Assembly: GCF_040822085.1 (NCBI RefSeq)
Contig: NZ_CP162006.1
Span: forward strand, 4,464,001 to 4,528,000
Length of the DNA: 64,000 bases
Source of the DNA: Rhodoferax sp. WC2427
GTDB taxonomy: Bacteria; Pseudomonadota; Gammaproteobacteria; Burkholderiales; Burkholderiaceae_C
Direction of reading: 5' to 3'
Shown here: piece by piece, positions 1-8,744 of the stretch
How positions within the stretch are numbered: position 1 is the stretch's first letter
Layout of the letters: every line of letters begins with the position of its first letter
Program-made: the position numbers and the translations under genes
The notes under the pieces: model-generated
The model's database searches: none
What the model was told of the DNA's origin: nothing
What the model saw: the letters and a program-made list of their open reading frames with translations, nothing else

Positions 1-1
1 A

Positions 2-196
2 GAAGAATCCCGCCGCCGGGGCGAGCAGGTATCGGCAGATCTGCGCATGGCCGAGCTCCAGGCCAAGGAGCAGGCCCGGCGCGACGACGAGCGCCGGGAG
101 TGGCAGCAAAAAGAAGACGCACGCGCCAAGGAGCAGATGGAGCGCAACCGCATTGAACGGCAAAAGGCCGAATGGCGCGAAGTGCTGCGGCGCTGA
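2..196 (+). CDS. C-terminal fragment of an unknown coiled-coil protein
   Basis: Only the last 64 codons and the TGA stop are inside the window; the gene begins upstream of base 1. The visible part is almost entirely Arg, Lys, Glu, Gln and Ala (for example the stretch ERREWQQKEDARAKEQ), as expected for a long charged alpha-helix or coiled coil. It ends 8 bases before the J-domain gene, so the two are probably co-transcribed. No domain can be recognised from this tail and I assign no function. Confidence 0.6.
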   Translation, partial: EESRRRGEQVSADLRMAELQAKEQARRDDERREWQQKEDARAKEQMERNRIERQKAEWREVLRR

Positions 197-204
197 AACC
201 GGCC

Positions 205-1071
205 ATGGACAGCCCCAATTACTACGAAATCCTGGAAGTCGTCCCCCACGCCAGCCCGGAAGTCATCCGCGCCGCCTACAAAAGCCTGATGCAGCGCCAC
301 CACCCGGACCGGCACCCGGCCCACAGCGATGCCGCCAGCCGCACCAGCGCCATCGCGCAGGCCTACGCCGTGCTGTCGGATGCGGCCCAGCGGGCGGCTT
401 ACGACGCGCGCCTGCAGCAATGGCGACAGCCGCCTGTACCGGCGGGCTATGCCCCGCCCATCCGCCGTGCCCATGCCGTGCCCACAGCGGCGGCGTCCAA
501 CTGGTATTTGTGGCTGCTGGCGGCGGTGATTCTGGCCTCGGGCGGCTTAATGCTGGTGCTGTCGGGGCACAAGTCGCCGCCACCACCGGCGGTGCTGGCC
601 GTGCCGCAACGGCCCACAGGCCCGGCCCGCAGCGACACCCCCGACACCACCGCCGCGGCCCAGCCCGCCGTGGCCCCTGCCCTGCAGCGCATGGCCTTGC
701 TGGCCGCCGACCTGAACGTGGTCCTCCTCGGCACCGACCCGGCGGCCGAAAGCAGCCGCCATCGGCTGTCCATCCCCGCCATAGAGCTGCTGATTGGCAG
801 TACCGAATCCGAGAAATTCGCCGATGCCCTCACCCGACAAAAAGAGCAGGTGGTACAAAAACTGGCCGAAAAACTGGCCCACGCCGCCTACAGCGAACTG
901 CTGTTCGACGGCGACCGCTACCTGGCCCCGTTCATCCTGGACGCGCTGCGCGAGATCACCGGCACCCAGGGCCTGGACGGGGGCGCGGCAGGCAACCCCA
1001 CCACCACTGCCGATACCCACCGCTACGGCATCGTGGCGGTGACGCTGCCCGCGTCGTTCGGGCTGCGCTAA
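205..1071 (+). CDS. J-domain (DnaJ-like) membrane protein
   Basis: A 288-residue protein with an N-terminal J domain (about residues 5-70, YYEILEVVP... with the HPD motif at 33-35), a Pro/Arg-rich linker, one hydrophobic segment (about 99-120) and a C-terminal domain I do not recognise. HPD is the signature that stimulates Hsp70 ATPase, so this is a DnaK co-chaperone tethered to the inner membrane, J domain presumably cytoplasmic. The start at 205 is chosen because the J domain begins directly after it; an in-frame ATG at 172 would add 11 residues overlapping the upstream gene. There are no zinc-finger or Gly/Phe regions, so it is not DnaJ itself. Its Hsp70 partner is unknown. Confidence 0.8.
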   Translation: MDSPNYYEILEVVPHASPEVIRAAYKSLMQRHHPDRHPAHSDAASRTSAIAQAYAVLSDAAQRAAYDARLQQWRQPPVPAGYAPPIRRAHAVPTAAASNWYLWLLAAVILASGGLMLVLSGHKSPPPPAVLAVPQRPTGPARSDTPDTTAAAQPAVAPALQRMALLAADLNVVLLGTDPAAESSRHRLSIPAIELLIGSTESEKFADALTRQKEQVVQKLAEKLAHAAYSELLFDGDRYLAPFILDALREITGTQGLDGGAAGNPTTTADTHRYGIVAVTLPASFGLR

Positions 1072-1088
1072 AGGACTGGTGCCTTTTA

Positions 1089-1137
1089 GGTCGCTAGCGA
1101 TGATCCAGAAAGCACAAGCAGCTATTTTTTAGATAGC
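1089..1137 (-). repeat. Dispersed palindromic repeat, copy 1
   Basis: Read on the minus strand it has the arm GCTAT..ATAGC followed by TAGCTGCTTGTGCT and a degraded second half. It fills the gap between the convergent J-domain gene and putA, ending 5 bases before the putA stop codon. Confidence 0.7.
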
Positions 1138-1142
1138 AGCAC

Positions 1143-4124
1143 TCAAGGCATGGCCGCCAGCAGCGCCGCGTTGCCACCCGCGGCCGTGGTGTTTACCGTC
1201 AGCGTCTGCTCGGCGCAGAAGCGCACTAGGTAGTTCGGGCCACCGGCCTTGGGGCCCGTGCCGCTCAGGCCTTCGCCGCCGAAGGGCTGCACACCGACCA
1301 CCGCGCCGATGATGTTGCGGTTGATGTAGACGTTGCCGATGTGGGCGGCGGCGGCCAGGGCGTGGGCGCGGCTGTCGATGCGGGTCTGGATGCCCAGCGT
1401 GAGGCCGTAGCCCAGGGCGTTGATCTGCTCGATCACCGCCTGCGGGTCGCCCGACCAGCGCACGATGTGCAGCACGGGGCCGAAGATTTCCTGCGCCACG
1501 TCGGACACCTGCTTCAGCTCGAAGGCTTGCGGCGCTATCAAGTTAGTAGCCGCTTGTGCTGGTGGAATAAGCGAGAGCAGCGCTTTTGATGTGGAATGCA
1601 GGCGCTGGATGTGTTTCTGGATGCCGTCAAAGGCCTCCTTGTCGATGACGGGGCCGACGTCGGTGGCCCACTCTGCGGTGTTGCCCAGCACCAGTTCCTG
1701 GGCCGCGCCCTGCACCATCTCGATGACGTGGTCGGCAATGGCTTCGTGCACGCACAGCAGGCGCAGGGCGGAACAACGCTGGCCCGCGCTACGGAAGGCG
1801 CTTTGCACCACGGCATCCACCACCTGCTCGGGCAAGGCGGTGCTGTCGACCAGCATGGCGTTGATGCCGCCGGTTTCAGCGATCAGCGGGATGATGGGGC
1901 CGTCTTTGGCGGCCAGGGTGCGGTTGATGATGCGCGCCACCGGGGTGGAGCCGGTGAACACCACGCCGGCAATGCCGGGCAGCGCCACCAGGGATGCACC
2001 CACGGTTTCGCCGGGGCCGTGCAGCAGCTGCACCGCGCCCTCGGGAACACCGGCGGCGTGCAGCAGGCGCACGGCTTCCAGGGCGACAAACGGGGTTTGC
2101 TCGGCGGGCTTGGCCAGCACCGTGTTGCCGGTGGCCAGGGCGGCGGCGACCTGGCCCATGAAGATGGCCAGCGGGAAATTCCAGGGGCTGATGCAGACCC
2201 ACACGCCGCGGGCGGTCAGGCGCAGTTCGTTGGTTTCGCCTGTGGGACCGGGCAGCGCGACAGGGGCCATGATGCGCTCGGCTTCATCGGCGTAGAAGCG
2301 CAAAAAGTCCACGGCTTCGCGCACTTCGGACACCGCATCGCCCCAGGTCTTGAAGGCTTCCTTGACCAGGATAGCGCAGAAGCGGGGCATCTGGTGTTCC
2401 AGCAAGTCGGCGCTCTGGCGCAGCAGGGCGGCACGCTGGGCGGTGGGCGTTTTGCTCCAAATTTTATAGCTACTTGCGCTGGTGGAATAAGCGCTGGATG
2501 CCAATTTTGCATCAAACTCTGGCACCACAGGCACCACCAGGGCATCCAAAGCGGTTTGCAGTGCGGCGCGCTGGGTGGCGACTTCCAGGTCGAGCCCGGC
2601 GCTGTTTTTGCGGCCATTGCCAAACAGCACGGGCGGCAGCACAAAGGCCGATTGCGGCTCCAGGCGCAGGGGGGAGACCAAAATTTCTTCCATGCCCACC
2701 GACTCGTCGGCCAGCTGGTGCACGAAGGAAGAATTGGCGCCGTTTTCCAGCAGGCGGCGCACCAGGTAGGCCAACAGGTCGCGGTGCTTGCCTACCGGGG
2801 CGTAGACGCGGCAGCCGATCAGCGGGTTCTTCAGCACCTCGCGGTACACACCCTCGCCCATGCCGTGCAGGCGCTGCAGTTCGAACGGGTTGCCGCTCTT
2901 GGCGGCCAGGTGCAGGATGGCGGCGATGGTGGCCGCGTTGTGCGTGGCGAACTGGGGGTAGATGGCATCGGGCGCATCCAGCAGGGCCTTGGCGCAGGCG
3001 AGATACGACACGTCGGTGTGGTGCTTGTGGGTGAACACGGGGTAGTGCTGCAGGCCCAGTTCCTGGGCGCGCTTGATTTCCGAATCCCAGTACGCGCCCT
3101 TCACCAGGCGGCACATCAGGCGCAGCTTGTATTTGCGGCCAATGCTGGCGATGTGCTCGATGAGTTCCAGCGCCCGGGTCTGGTAGGCCTGCATGGCCAG
3201 GCCAAAGCCGCGCCACTGGGGCTGGTGCTGGGACACCAAGGCGGCCAGGGCTTCGAACACGTCCAGCGACAGCTCCAGGCGGTCGACTTCTTCGGCATCG
3301 ATGGTGAGGTTGATGTTGGCGCGGGCGGCCTGCTCGCACAGGCTCCACACACGCGGCACCAGCTCGGCCAGCACGCGCTCGCGCTGGGTCCATTCGTAGC
3401 GCGGGTGCAGCGCACTGAGCTTGATGGAAATACCATCGTTTTTCTCGGTAGCGCCCGTCTTATCGGCACGGGTAGCTATCGCTTCAATAGCATTCTTGTA
3501 GCTTTGCAGGTAGTTCAGCGCGTCGGCGTCGGTGCGGGCGCCCTCGCCCAGCATGTCGTAGCTGTAGGTGAGCTGGGGTTGTTTTTTGCGGGCAGACGCA
3601 GCCTCGTCCATGGCGTCGCCAATCGTCTGGCCCAGCACGAACTGGCGGCCCAGGAGCTGCACGGCACGCACGGTGGCGGCCACTACGGTCTTGGCACCCA
3701 GCTTGGTGAGCAGGCCCTGGGGGGCTTCGGCTTCGGGCAGAAATTTCTTCGACAGGGCGATGGCGCTGCTGGACAGCTTGGCCAGGGTGGACCGGCCCAG
3801 GACCGATGCGGCACCGGTTTCGTCCATGCCGTCAAAGTCGGCACGGCCCAGTTGGTCGGCGGTGAGGGCAATCGCCGTTTCGGCATCGGGCACGCGCAGC
3901 AGGGCTTCGGCCAGGCGCATCAGGGCCAGGCCCTCGGCGCTGGAGATGGGGTATTCGCGCAGCAGGCTTTCCATGGCCCAGAACGGCGGCGGGTTGTCGC
4001 GCACAGCCTGCACCCAAGGCCGCGCGGGGGCGCTGGCCACACCCCAATCCAGCGCGCCCGACAGGGCGGCGAGACGGTGGGCAACGGTTTCGGACTCGGA
4101 GCGGTAAGGGCTGGGCAAACGCAT
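1143..4124 (-). CDS. putA: Bifunctional proline dehydrogenase / L-glutamate gamma-semialdehyde dehydrogenase
   Basis: A 993-residue PutA that oxidises proline to glutamate in two steps. The N-terminal half is the FAD proline dehydrogenase barrel (ISIKLSALHPRY, LVKGAYWDSEIKRAQ). The C-terminal half is the NAD aldehyde dehydrogenase, with general base Glu in AETGG (about 748) and nucleophile Cys in GQRCSA (about 784). There is no N-terminal ribbon-helix-helix domain, so this is the short, non-autoregulatory type. The start at 4124 has AGGA 8 bases upstream; an ATG at 4151 is possible but lacks a good ribosome site. Three copies of the dispersed repeat lie in frame (1534-1591, 2454-2516, 3438-3491). 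It follows ocd-rocF-marC on the same strand. Confidence 0.96.
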   Translation of the reverse strand: MRLPSPYRSESETVAHRLAALSGALDWGVASAPARPWVQAVRDNPPPFWAMESLLREYPISSAEGLALMRLAEALLRVPDAETAIALTADQLGRADFDGMDETGAASVLGRSTLAKLSSSAIALSKKFLPEAEAPQGLLTKLGAKTVVAATVRAVQLLGRQFVLGQTIGDAMDEAASARKKQPQLTYSYDMLGEGARTDADALNYLQSYKNAIEAIATRADKTGATEKNDGISIKLSALHPRYEWTQRERVLAELVPRVWSLCEQAARANINLTIDAEEVDRLELSLDVFEALAALVSQHQPQWRGFGLAMQAYQTRALELIEHIASIGRKYKLRLMCRLVKGAYWDSEIKRAQELGLQHYPVFTHKHHTDVSYLACAKALLDAPDAIYPQFATHNAATIAAILHLAAKSGNPFELQRLHGMGEGVYREVLKNPLIGCRVYAPVGKHRDLLAYLVRRLLENGANSSFVHQLADESVGMEEILVSPLRLEPQSAFVLPPVLFGNGRKNSAGLDLEVATQRAALQTALDALVVPVVPEFDAKLASSAYSTSASSYKIWSKTPTAQRAALLRQSADLLEHQMPRFCAILVKEAFKTWGDAVSEVREAVDFLRFYADEAERIMAPVALPGPTGETNELRLTARGVWVCISPWNFPLAIFMGQVAAALATGNTVLAKPAEQTPFVALEAVRLLHAAGVPEGAVQLLHGPGETVGASLVALPGIAGVVFTGSTPVARIINRTLAAKDGPIIPLIAETGGINAMLVDSTALPEQVVDAVVQSAFRSAGQRCSALRLLCVHEAIADHVIEMVQGAAQELVLGNTAEWATDVGPVIDKEAFDGIQKHIQRLHSTSKALLSLIPPAQAATNLIAPQAFELKQVSDVAQEIFGPVLHIVRWSGDPQAVIEQINALGYGLTLGIQTRIDSRAHALAAAAHIGNVYINRNIIGAVVGVQPFGGEGLSGTGPKAGGPNYLVRFCAEQTLTVNTTAAGGNAALLAAMP
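1534..1591 (+). repeat. Dispersed palindromic repeat inside putA, copy 2
   Basis: Arm GCTATC..GTAGC, then CGCTTGTGCT, GAATAAGCG and a terminal TTTTGATG. It is antisense to putA and translated as part of the aldehyde dehydrogenase domain, just before the conserved EIFGPVLH segment; the reading frame stays open. Confidence 0.8.
2454..2516 (+). repeat. Dispersed palindromic repeat inside putA, copy 3
   Basis: Contains TAGCTACTTGCGCT, GGAATAAGCGCTGGATGCC and ATTTTGCATCAAA. The translated peptide is the low-complexity linker AYSTSASSYKI, at the junction between the two catalytic domains of PutA. Confidence 0.85.
3438..3491 (-). repeat. Dispersed palindromic repeat inside putA, copy 4 (degenerate)
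   Basis: On the minus strand: GCTATTGAAGCGATAGC, TACCCGTGCCGATAAG, GCGCTACC. It is in the sense direction of putA and encodes AIEAIATRADKTGATEKN, immediately before the conserved GISIKLSALHPRY motif. It is more diverged than copies 2 and 3. Confidence 0.55.
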
Positions 4125-4233
4125 GGTGGATTTCCTGGTGGGTAACTGCAATAACCGCTAGTTTGCCGGGTTAAAACAAAACAATCTCACCAAATAAATC
4201 CAACCAACTAGTGATTAATTTCGAATTTCTGGA

Positions 4234-4839
4234 CTATCCTGAAATGATTGGAAATGCGTTGCGCAGGCCGGAAATCAGCATTTGCACCGCCATGGCCGCC
4301 AGCAGCAAGCCCATCAGGCGCTCCAGCGCAATCAGGCCGGATTTGCCGATGCGCCGCGCCAACCCGCTGGCCGACAGCAGCACCACCCACACCACCACCA
4401 TGCTCAGGGTGATGGCCCCGGCCCAGCTCAGCATGCGCTCGGGCTGGCGCGAGGCCAGCAGCAGCACGGTGGCCAGGGACGACGGCCCGGCGATCATCGG
4501 GATGGCCAGCGGCACCAGCATGGGCTCGGCCTCTTGCTCGGGGCCGGAGAAACCCACGCCCATGTTCGGGAAGGCCATGCCCATGGCGATCAAAAACAAA
4601 ATCACGCCGCCCGCAATTTCCAGCGAGGCATCGGTGAGGTGCATGACGTGCAGCAGGCGGTCGCCCACCAGCATGAAGACCAGCAGAATTCCTAACGCAA
4701 ACAGGCACTCCCGGGTAATGACCCAGAAGCGCCGCTCTTTGGGGGTGTTGCGCAGCAAGCTGAGCACGATGGGCACGTTGCCCAGCGGGTCGGTGACGAT
4801 CAGCAAGACCATCAGGGCCGACAGGAAGTCATGTTGCAT
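4234..4839 (-). CDS. MarC-family integral membrane protein
   Basis: A 201-residue protein with about six hydrophobic helices and the family-typical beginning LLIVTDPLGNVPI, plus IPMIAGPSSLATVL in the middle. The family (MarC/YhgN, UPF0056) consists of inner-membrane proteins of unsettled function; the old link to multiple antibiotic resistance was not upheld for E. coli MarC. Its start overlaps the end of the arginase gene by 11 bases, so it is translationally linked to arginine catabolism. A role in moving an amino acid or intermediate is an inference from this context only. Confidence 0.85.
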   Translation of the reverse strand: MQHDFLSALMVLLIVTDPLGNVPIVLSLLRNTPKERRFWVITRECLFALGILLVFMLVGDRLLHVMHLTDASLEIAGGVILFLIAMGMAFPNMGVGFSGPEQEAEPMLVPLAIPMIAGPSSLATVLLLASRQPERMLSWAGAITLSMVVVWVVLLSASGLARRIGKSGLIALERLMGLLLAAMAVQMLISGLRNAFPIISG

Positions 4840-5767
4840 CCGTCACCTGGCGCATCAGGGTGCTTTTGCCAAACAGGCTTTCCACCAGGTCCACGGCCAG
4901 TTCGGCGGTCTGGTTGCGCACGTCCAGTGCGGGGTTGAGCTCCACGATGTCCAGCGAGGCCAACAGGCCGGTGTCGGCAATCATTTCCATGCACAACTGC
5001 GCTTCACGGTAGTTGGGGCCGCCGCGCACGGTGGTGCCCACACCGGGGGCGATGTCGGGGTCGAGAAAGTCCACGTCCAGGCTGATGTGCAGGTGGGTGT
5101 TGGCATCCAGCCCGTCCAGCGCCATCTCCATGGTGTGGCGGATGCCCATTTCGTCGATGAAACGCATGTCGAAGACTTCGATGCCTTCCTCGTGCACAAA
5201 GCGCTTTTCACCGGCATCGACGCTGCGGATGCCGATCTGCACGATCTCGCGGGCGCTGATGGCGGGTACATGGCCGCCAATTTCCACCAGCTCCTGGGGG
5301 CCATGGCCACACAGGCAGGCCACCGGCATGCCGTGGATGTTGCCGCTGGGGGTGAGCGCCGCGGTGTTGAAGTCGGCATGCGCGTCCAGCCACAGCACGC
5401 GGAGTTTTTTGCCTTGCTCGCGGCAGTGGCGGGCCACGGCGCTGATGGAGCCGATGCCTAGGCAATGGTCACCACCGAGCATGATGGGCAGGCGGCCTGC
5501 GCTGAGTTCTTTGTAGACCACGTTGTGCGTCAGCTCGTTCCACTGGGCCACTTCGGGCAGGTGGCGGTAGCCGTTCACCGGGGGCAGCCAGGGGTTGGCC
5601 GGGCCGCGGATGTTGCCGCAGTCGCGCACGTCCAGCCCGGACTGCTCCAGCGCATGGGCCAGGCCCGCGACCCGCAGGGCCTCGGGGCCCATGCGCGCGC
5701 CGCGTACGCCCGCGCCAATGTCGGTGGGGACGCCAATCAGGCTCACGCCCAGGGTGGAATTGCTCAT
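4829..5767 (-). CDS. rocF: Arginase
   Basis: A 312-residue member of the ureohydrolase superfamily that hydrolyses arginine to ornithine and urea in the cytoplasm. The binuclear manganese site is visible: GGDHCLGIGS, DAHADFNT and SLDVDFLDP supply the His and Asp ligands. Length and motifs fit arginase rather than agmatinase, although substrate cannot be proven from sequence alone. The downstream arginine pathway is next to it: it overlaps ocd upstream by 4 bases (ATGA) and marC downstream by 11 bases. The ATG at 5767 follows a normal family N-terminus (VSLIGVPTDIGAGVRGARMGP). Confidence 0.93.
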   Translation of the reverse strand: MSNSTLGVSLIGVPTDIGAGVRGARMGPEALRVAGLAHALEQSGLDVRDCGNIRGPANPWLPPVNGYRHLPEVAQWNELTHNVVYKELSAGRLPIMLGGDHCLGIGSISAVARHCREQGKKLRVLWLDAHADFNTAALTPSGNIHGMPVACLCGHGPQELVEIGGHVPAISAREIVQIGIRSVDAGEKRFVHEEGIEVFDMRFIDEMGIRHTMEMALDGLDANTHLHISLDVDFLDPDIAPGVGTTVRGGPNYREAQLCMEMIADTGLLASLDIVELNPALDVRNQTAELAVDLVESLFGKSTLMRQVTDAT

Positions 5768-6852
5768 GCTGCTTGTGTGTCGGGTAGGGAAACAGGTGCC
5801 ACAAAGCGCGAGGCCGTGGGTCGTACCAGACTATACAAATCTTTCGGGTCGGCGAGGTCGGGAATCAGCGCCAAACGCTGGCCCAGGCCCAACTCCAGGG
5901 CGGTGTCGCGCATGAAACGCAGGGCCGAATAATCTTCCATGGCAAAGCCGACGGAATCGAACACGGTAATTTGCGCTGCGCTGCTGCGGCCCACGGCGGT
6001 GCCGCTGAGTACTTGCCAGAGTTCGGTGACGGCAAAGTCGGCGGGCAGTTGCTGCAGGTCGCCTTCGATGCGGGTTTGCGGCTCGTATTCCACGAACACG
6101 CTGGCGGCGCGCAGTACGTCGGGGTGCAGCTCGGTCTTGCCGGGGCAGTCGCCGCCTACGCCATTGATGTGCATGCCGGGCTCGATCATTTCAGGTGTGA
6201 GGATGGTGGCGTTGGTTTTGTCGGCGGTGACGGTGGTGACGATGTCCGCACCGCGCACGGCCTGGGCGGTGCTGGTGCAAATCACCACGCGCAAACCGGT
6301 GGTGCGCAGGTTGTCGGCCAGCTTGGCGGTGGCCAGTGGGTCGGTGTCGAACAGGCGCACTTCCTCAATGCCCATCAGGTGGTGGAAGGCCAGGGCCTGG
6401 AACTCGCTTTGCGCGCCATTGCCGATCAGCGCCATGCTGCGGCTGTTGGGACGGGCCAGGGCGCGGGCAGCCACTACCGAGGTGGCGGCGGTGCGGATGG
6501 CGGTGGTCAGGGTCAGCTCGCTCAGCAGTTCGGGCACGCCGGTGGCCACGCTGGCCAGCACGCCAAACGCCATCACCGTGGGCAGGCCGTGCAGGGCGTT
6601 GTTCTTGGGGTGGCCGTTGACGTACTTGAAGGCGTAGCTCAGGTCGTCGGCAATCGGCATCAGCTCGATCACGCCGTCGGTAGAGTGGCTAGCTACGCGG
6701 GCGCACTTGTCAAACGCTTCCCAGCGCAGAAAGTCGGCCTGGATGGCATCTGCCATGCCGCGCAGGCAGGCATCCAGCCCCTTGCGTTGGACGATGGTGG
6801 CCACGTCATGGGCGCTGAGGAACGGGGTGGAGACGAGGGAGGTGGTGGTCAT
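5764..6852 (-). CDS. ocd: Ornithine cyclodeaminase
   Basis: A 362-residue enzyme of the ornithine cyclodeaminase / mu-crystallin family, which converts ornithine to proline and ammonia with bound NAD. Visible signatures are KYVNGHPKNN, the Rossmann glycine motif ALIGNGAQSEFQ, and NGVGGDCPGKTEL with the catalytic Asp. It is the first gene of ocd-rocF-marC and feeds PutA two genes later. I prefer the ATG at 6852 (MTTTSLVSTPFLSAHDV) because the family N-terminus begins there; an ATG at 6879 would add nine residues. Neither has a strong ribosome site. Confidence 0.92.
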   Translation of the reverse strand: MTTTSLVSTPFLSAHDVATIVQRKGLDACLRGMADAIQADFLRWEAFDKCARVASHSTDGVIELMPIADDLSYAFKYVNGHPKNNALHGLPTVMAFGVLASVATGVPELLSELTLTTAIRTAATSVVAARALARPNSRSMALIGNGAQSEFQALAFHHLMGIEEVRLFDTDPLATAKLADNLRTTGLRVVICTSTAQAVRGADIVTTVTADKTNATILTPEMIEPGMHINGVGGDCPGKTELHPDVLRAASVFVEYEPQTRIEGDLQQLPADFAVTELWQVLSGTAVGRSSAAQITVFDSVGFAMEDYSALRFMRDTALELGLGQRLALIPDLADPKDLYSLVRPTASRFVAPVSLPDTQAA

Positions 6853-6987
6853 GGTGCAGGCCTGTGGTAGGGAATGCATCTAGTGTCGCCACCCGGCGTG
6901 TCAATGTAAATCGCCAGTTTTGCTATCTTTATGCATGAAAACTGTCGTTTCGGCAGCATCTATTGCCACAATAACCAATCACCCATG

Positions 6988-7020
6988 AAAAAAGCCACCC
7001 GGCGAACCGGGTGGCTTTTT
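6988..7020. terminator. Bidirectional intrinsic terminator
   Basis: A perfect 9-bp stem, GCCACCCGG / CCGGGTGGC with loop CGAA, is flanked by six A on the left and five T on the right. It lies 38 bases beyond the porin stop codon on the minus strand, so it mainly terminates the porin transcript and insulates ocd downstream. Confidence 0.9.
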
Positions 7021-7057
7021 AGCTTTTAAATGCAAACTGGCTTACGCCAGCGTGGAT

Positions 7058-8095
7058 TTAGAAGGAGTGCTGAACGCCCACTGCGTAGACATCACCCTTG
7101 ACCTTGGTGCCACCGGTGGGCTTTTGCTCAGCAAAAGTCGCAGCGGTGTACACAAAGGTACGCTTGGACAAGGCGTACTTGGCGCCCAGGCCGAAGCCTT
7201 GACGCTTTTCGGTGGTCGAGCCGTTCAGCTTGTCCTTGGAGTAAGCATAGCCACCCGACAGGGTCAGAGCTGCACCGACGGGTACATCAGCACCCAGTTG
7301 GAACTGGTCCGACTTGGTGTTGTCGGTAGCAACTTGGCGGTTGTAGCTGGTCAGCAGCTTGACAACACCCAGGTCGTACGAGAAGTTAGCCAACGTATCT
7401 TTGTAGGCATTGGTAGCAACGGTACCGACGCCAGGAGCCGAAGTCTTGTCTTCTTGGTAAGCCAAGCTAGCGTAGATCGGGCCGCCAGCGTACTGAACGT
7501 TGATGGCACCCAAGCCCTTGGCGTTCATCGTGGTGGTCTTGTTTTCGCCCAGAGCGTAGCTGGCAGCCAGCGTCACGCCACCGAACGAAGGCGATGCGTA
7601 GTACACCGAGTTGCCTGGGGTACCGTTGTAGTTGTGACCACCAGCCCACACCGAGTAGGCAGGAGCGTAGTTGGAGTCAAAAATCGAATTCGCGTTGATA
7701 GCAGTGTCGTCGTACGCGGTTGGCACGTTACCCAGGCGGAACTCACCGAAACCACCAGCCAGACCCACGTAGGCTTTACGGCCGAACATGGCGGTAGCAG
7801 GCTTGGTGTTGGTGATGCCATTCAGGCCAGCGCCACCACCGATTGCACCGGTGTCAGCCTTGAAGCCGTTTTCCAGCACGAACAGGGCCTTCAGGCCGCC
7901 GCCCAGATCTTCAGAACCCTTCAGGCCGAAACGGCTGCCGTTCACGCCACCGCTCTCCATGGTGTTCTGACGGGGGCTGTTGGTCACTTTGGAAGTTTGC
8001 AGAGCAACGTCAACGATACCGTACAAAGTCACGGAAGACTGGGCCATAGCGCCAGTGGAAGCCAAAACGGCCAGAGCAATCAGACTCTTTTTCAT
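7058..8095 (-). CDS. Outer-membrane general porin
   Basis: A 345-residue beta-barrel porin of the Burkholderiales Gram-negative porin family. It has a cleavable signal peptide (MKKSLIALAVLASTGAMA), the strand-1 motif SSVTLYGIVDVALQ, the conserved SRFGLKGSEDLGGGLKALF, and the C-terminal aromatic residue (VGVQHSF) used for barrel assembly. It probably forms a trimeric general diffusion pore. AGGA lies about 8 bases before the ATG. Codon usage is smoother and less GC-extreme than the neighbours, typical of a highly expressed gene. It is monocistronic, ends at the terminator near 7000 and is divergent from the first Lrp-type regulator; whether that regulator controls it is unknown. Confidence 0.95.
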   Translation of the reverse strand: MKKSLIALAVLASTGAMAQSSVTLYGIVDVALQTSKVTNSPRQNTMESGGVNGSRFGLKGSEDLGGGLKALFVLENGFKADTGAIGGGAGLNGITNTKPATAMFGRKAYVGLAGGFGEFRLGNVPTAYDDTAINANSIFDSNYAPAYSVWAGGHNYNGTPGNSVYYASPSFGGVTLAASYALGENKTTTMNAKGLGAINVQYAGGPIYASLAYQEDKTSAPGVGTVATNAYKDTLANFSYDLGVVKLLTSYNRQVATDNTKSDQFQLGADVPVGAALTLSGGYAYSKDKLNGSTTEKRQGFGLGAKYALSKRTFVYTAATFAEQKPTGGTKVKGDVYAVGVQHSF

Positions 8096-8297
8096 ATCAA
8101 TGTTCCTATCGGGTTAAAAAGAAATAACGTAGGCAAGTGTGCACCAAAACTCAAAGCTACTAGCGATTACCCTATAAAAACGGCTGTATTTTGTTGCTTT
8201 TAAAACACACCCAACGGCCTCTTTCTTTCACTTCCACTGCATTGACTTTGTCGCGTCATAACTATTTTTCCCCAATGATTGGCCGCAAAATGCAGGC

Positions 8298-8723
8298 ATG
8301 GATGTGACCGACCAACAGCTGATTTCTTATTTACGTAAAGATGCCCGAACCACGGTGGCAACCTTGGCGCACAAGTTGGGGGTATCGCGCGGCACGGTGA
8401 CCAACCGCATCACCAAACTGGAAGACGCAGGGGTGATTGTTGGCTACACCGTGCGGTTGCGACCGGATGCCGAACCCCATGGCATTACCGCCTGGATGTC
8501 GATAGCGGTAGCAGGCAACGCGACCCGTGCAGTGATCGACAGCCTGCTGGGGGAACCGGGTGTGGCCACCCTGCACGACACCAACGGCCAGTGGGATTTG
8601 CTGGCCGAACTGCGTGCCGCCCATCTGGCCGAACTCTCCCAGGTGCTGGAGCGCATCCGGCTGGTGCGCGGCATCAGCAGTACCGAAACCAGCATCCACC
8701 TGGCAACTTACCGCCTGTCGTGA
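8298..8723 (+). CDS. Lrp/AsnC-family transcriptional regulator (first)
   Basis: A 141-residue protein with an N-terminal winged helix-turn-helix (about 5-55, TTVATLAHKLGVSRGTVTNRITKLEDAGVI) and a C-terminal ligand-sensing RAM/AsnC domain ending in SSTETSIHLATYRLS. Such proteins bind an amino acid and act as multimers on nearby genes. It is divergent from the porin and sits close to the ocd-rocF-marC-putA genes, so arginine, ornithine or proline are reasonable candidate ligands; this is inference. The spacing of 21 bases to the second regulator suggests one transcript. Confidence 0.88.
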   Translation: MDVTDQQLISYLRKDARTTVATLAHKLGVSRGTVTNRITKLEDAGVIVGYTVRLRPDAEPHGITAWMSIAVAGNATRAVIDSLLGEPGVATLHDTNGQWDLLAELRAAHLAELSQVLERIRLVRGISSTETSIHLATYRLS

Positions 8724-8744
8724 CCACTTAGTGACAATACCTCT

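Noticed and set aside
1596..4145. An 849-codon open frame on the plus strand opposite putA
   Set aside because: It is a shadow of the GC-rich putA gene, rich in Gly, His and Gln with no recognisable domain. putA itself has full-length conserved motifs on the minus strand.
8150..8200. A possible extra repeat copy upstream of the porin gene (GCTACTAGCGATTACC)
   Set aside because: Only one short arm matches and the second stem is missing; it is too weak to count.
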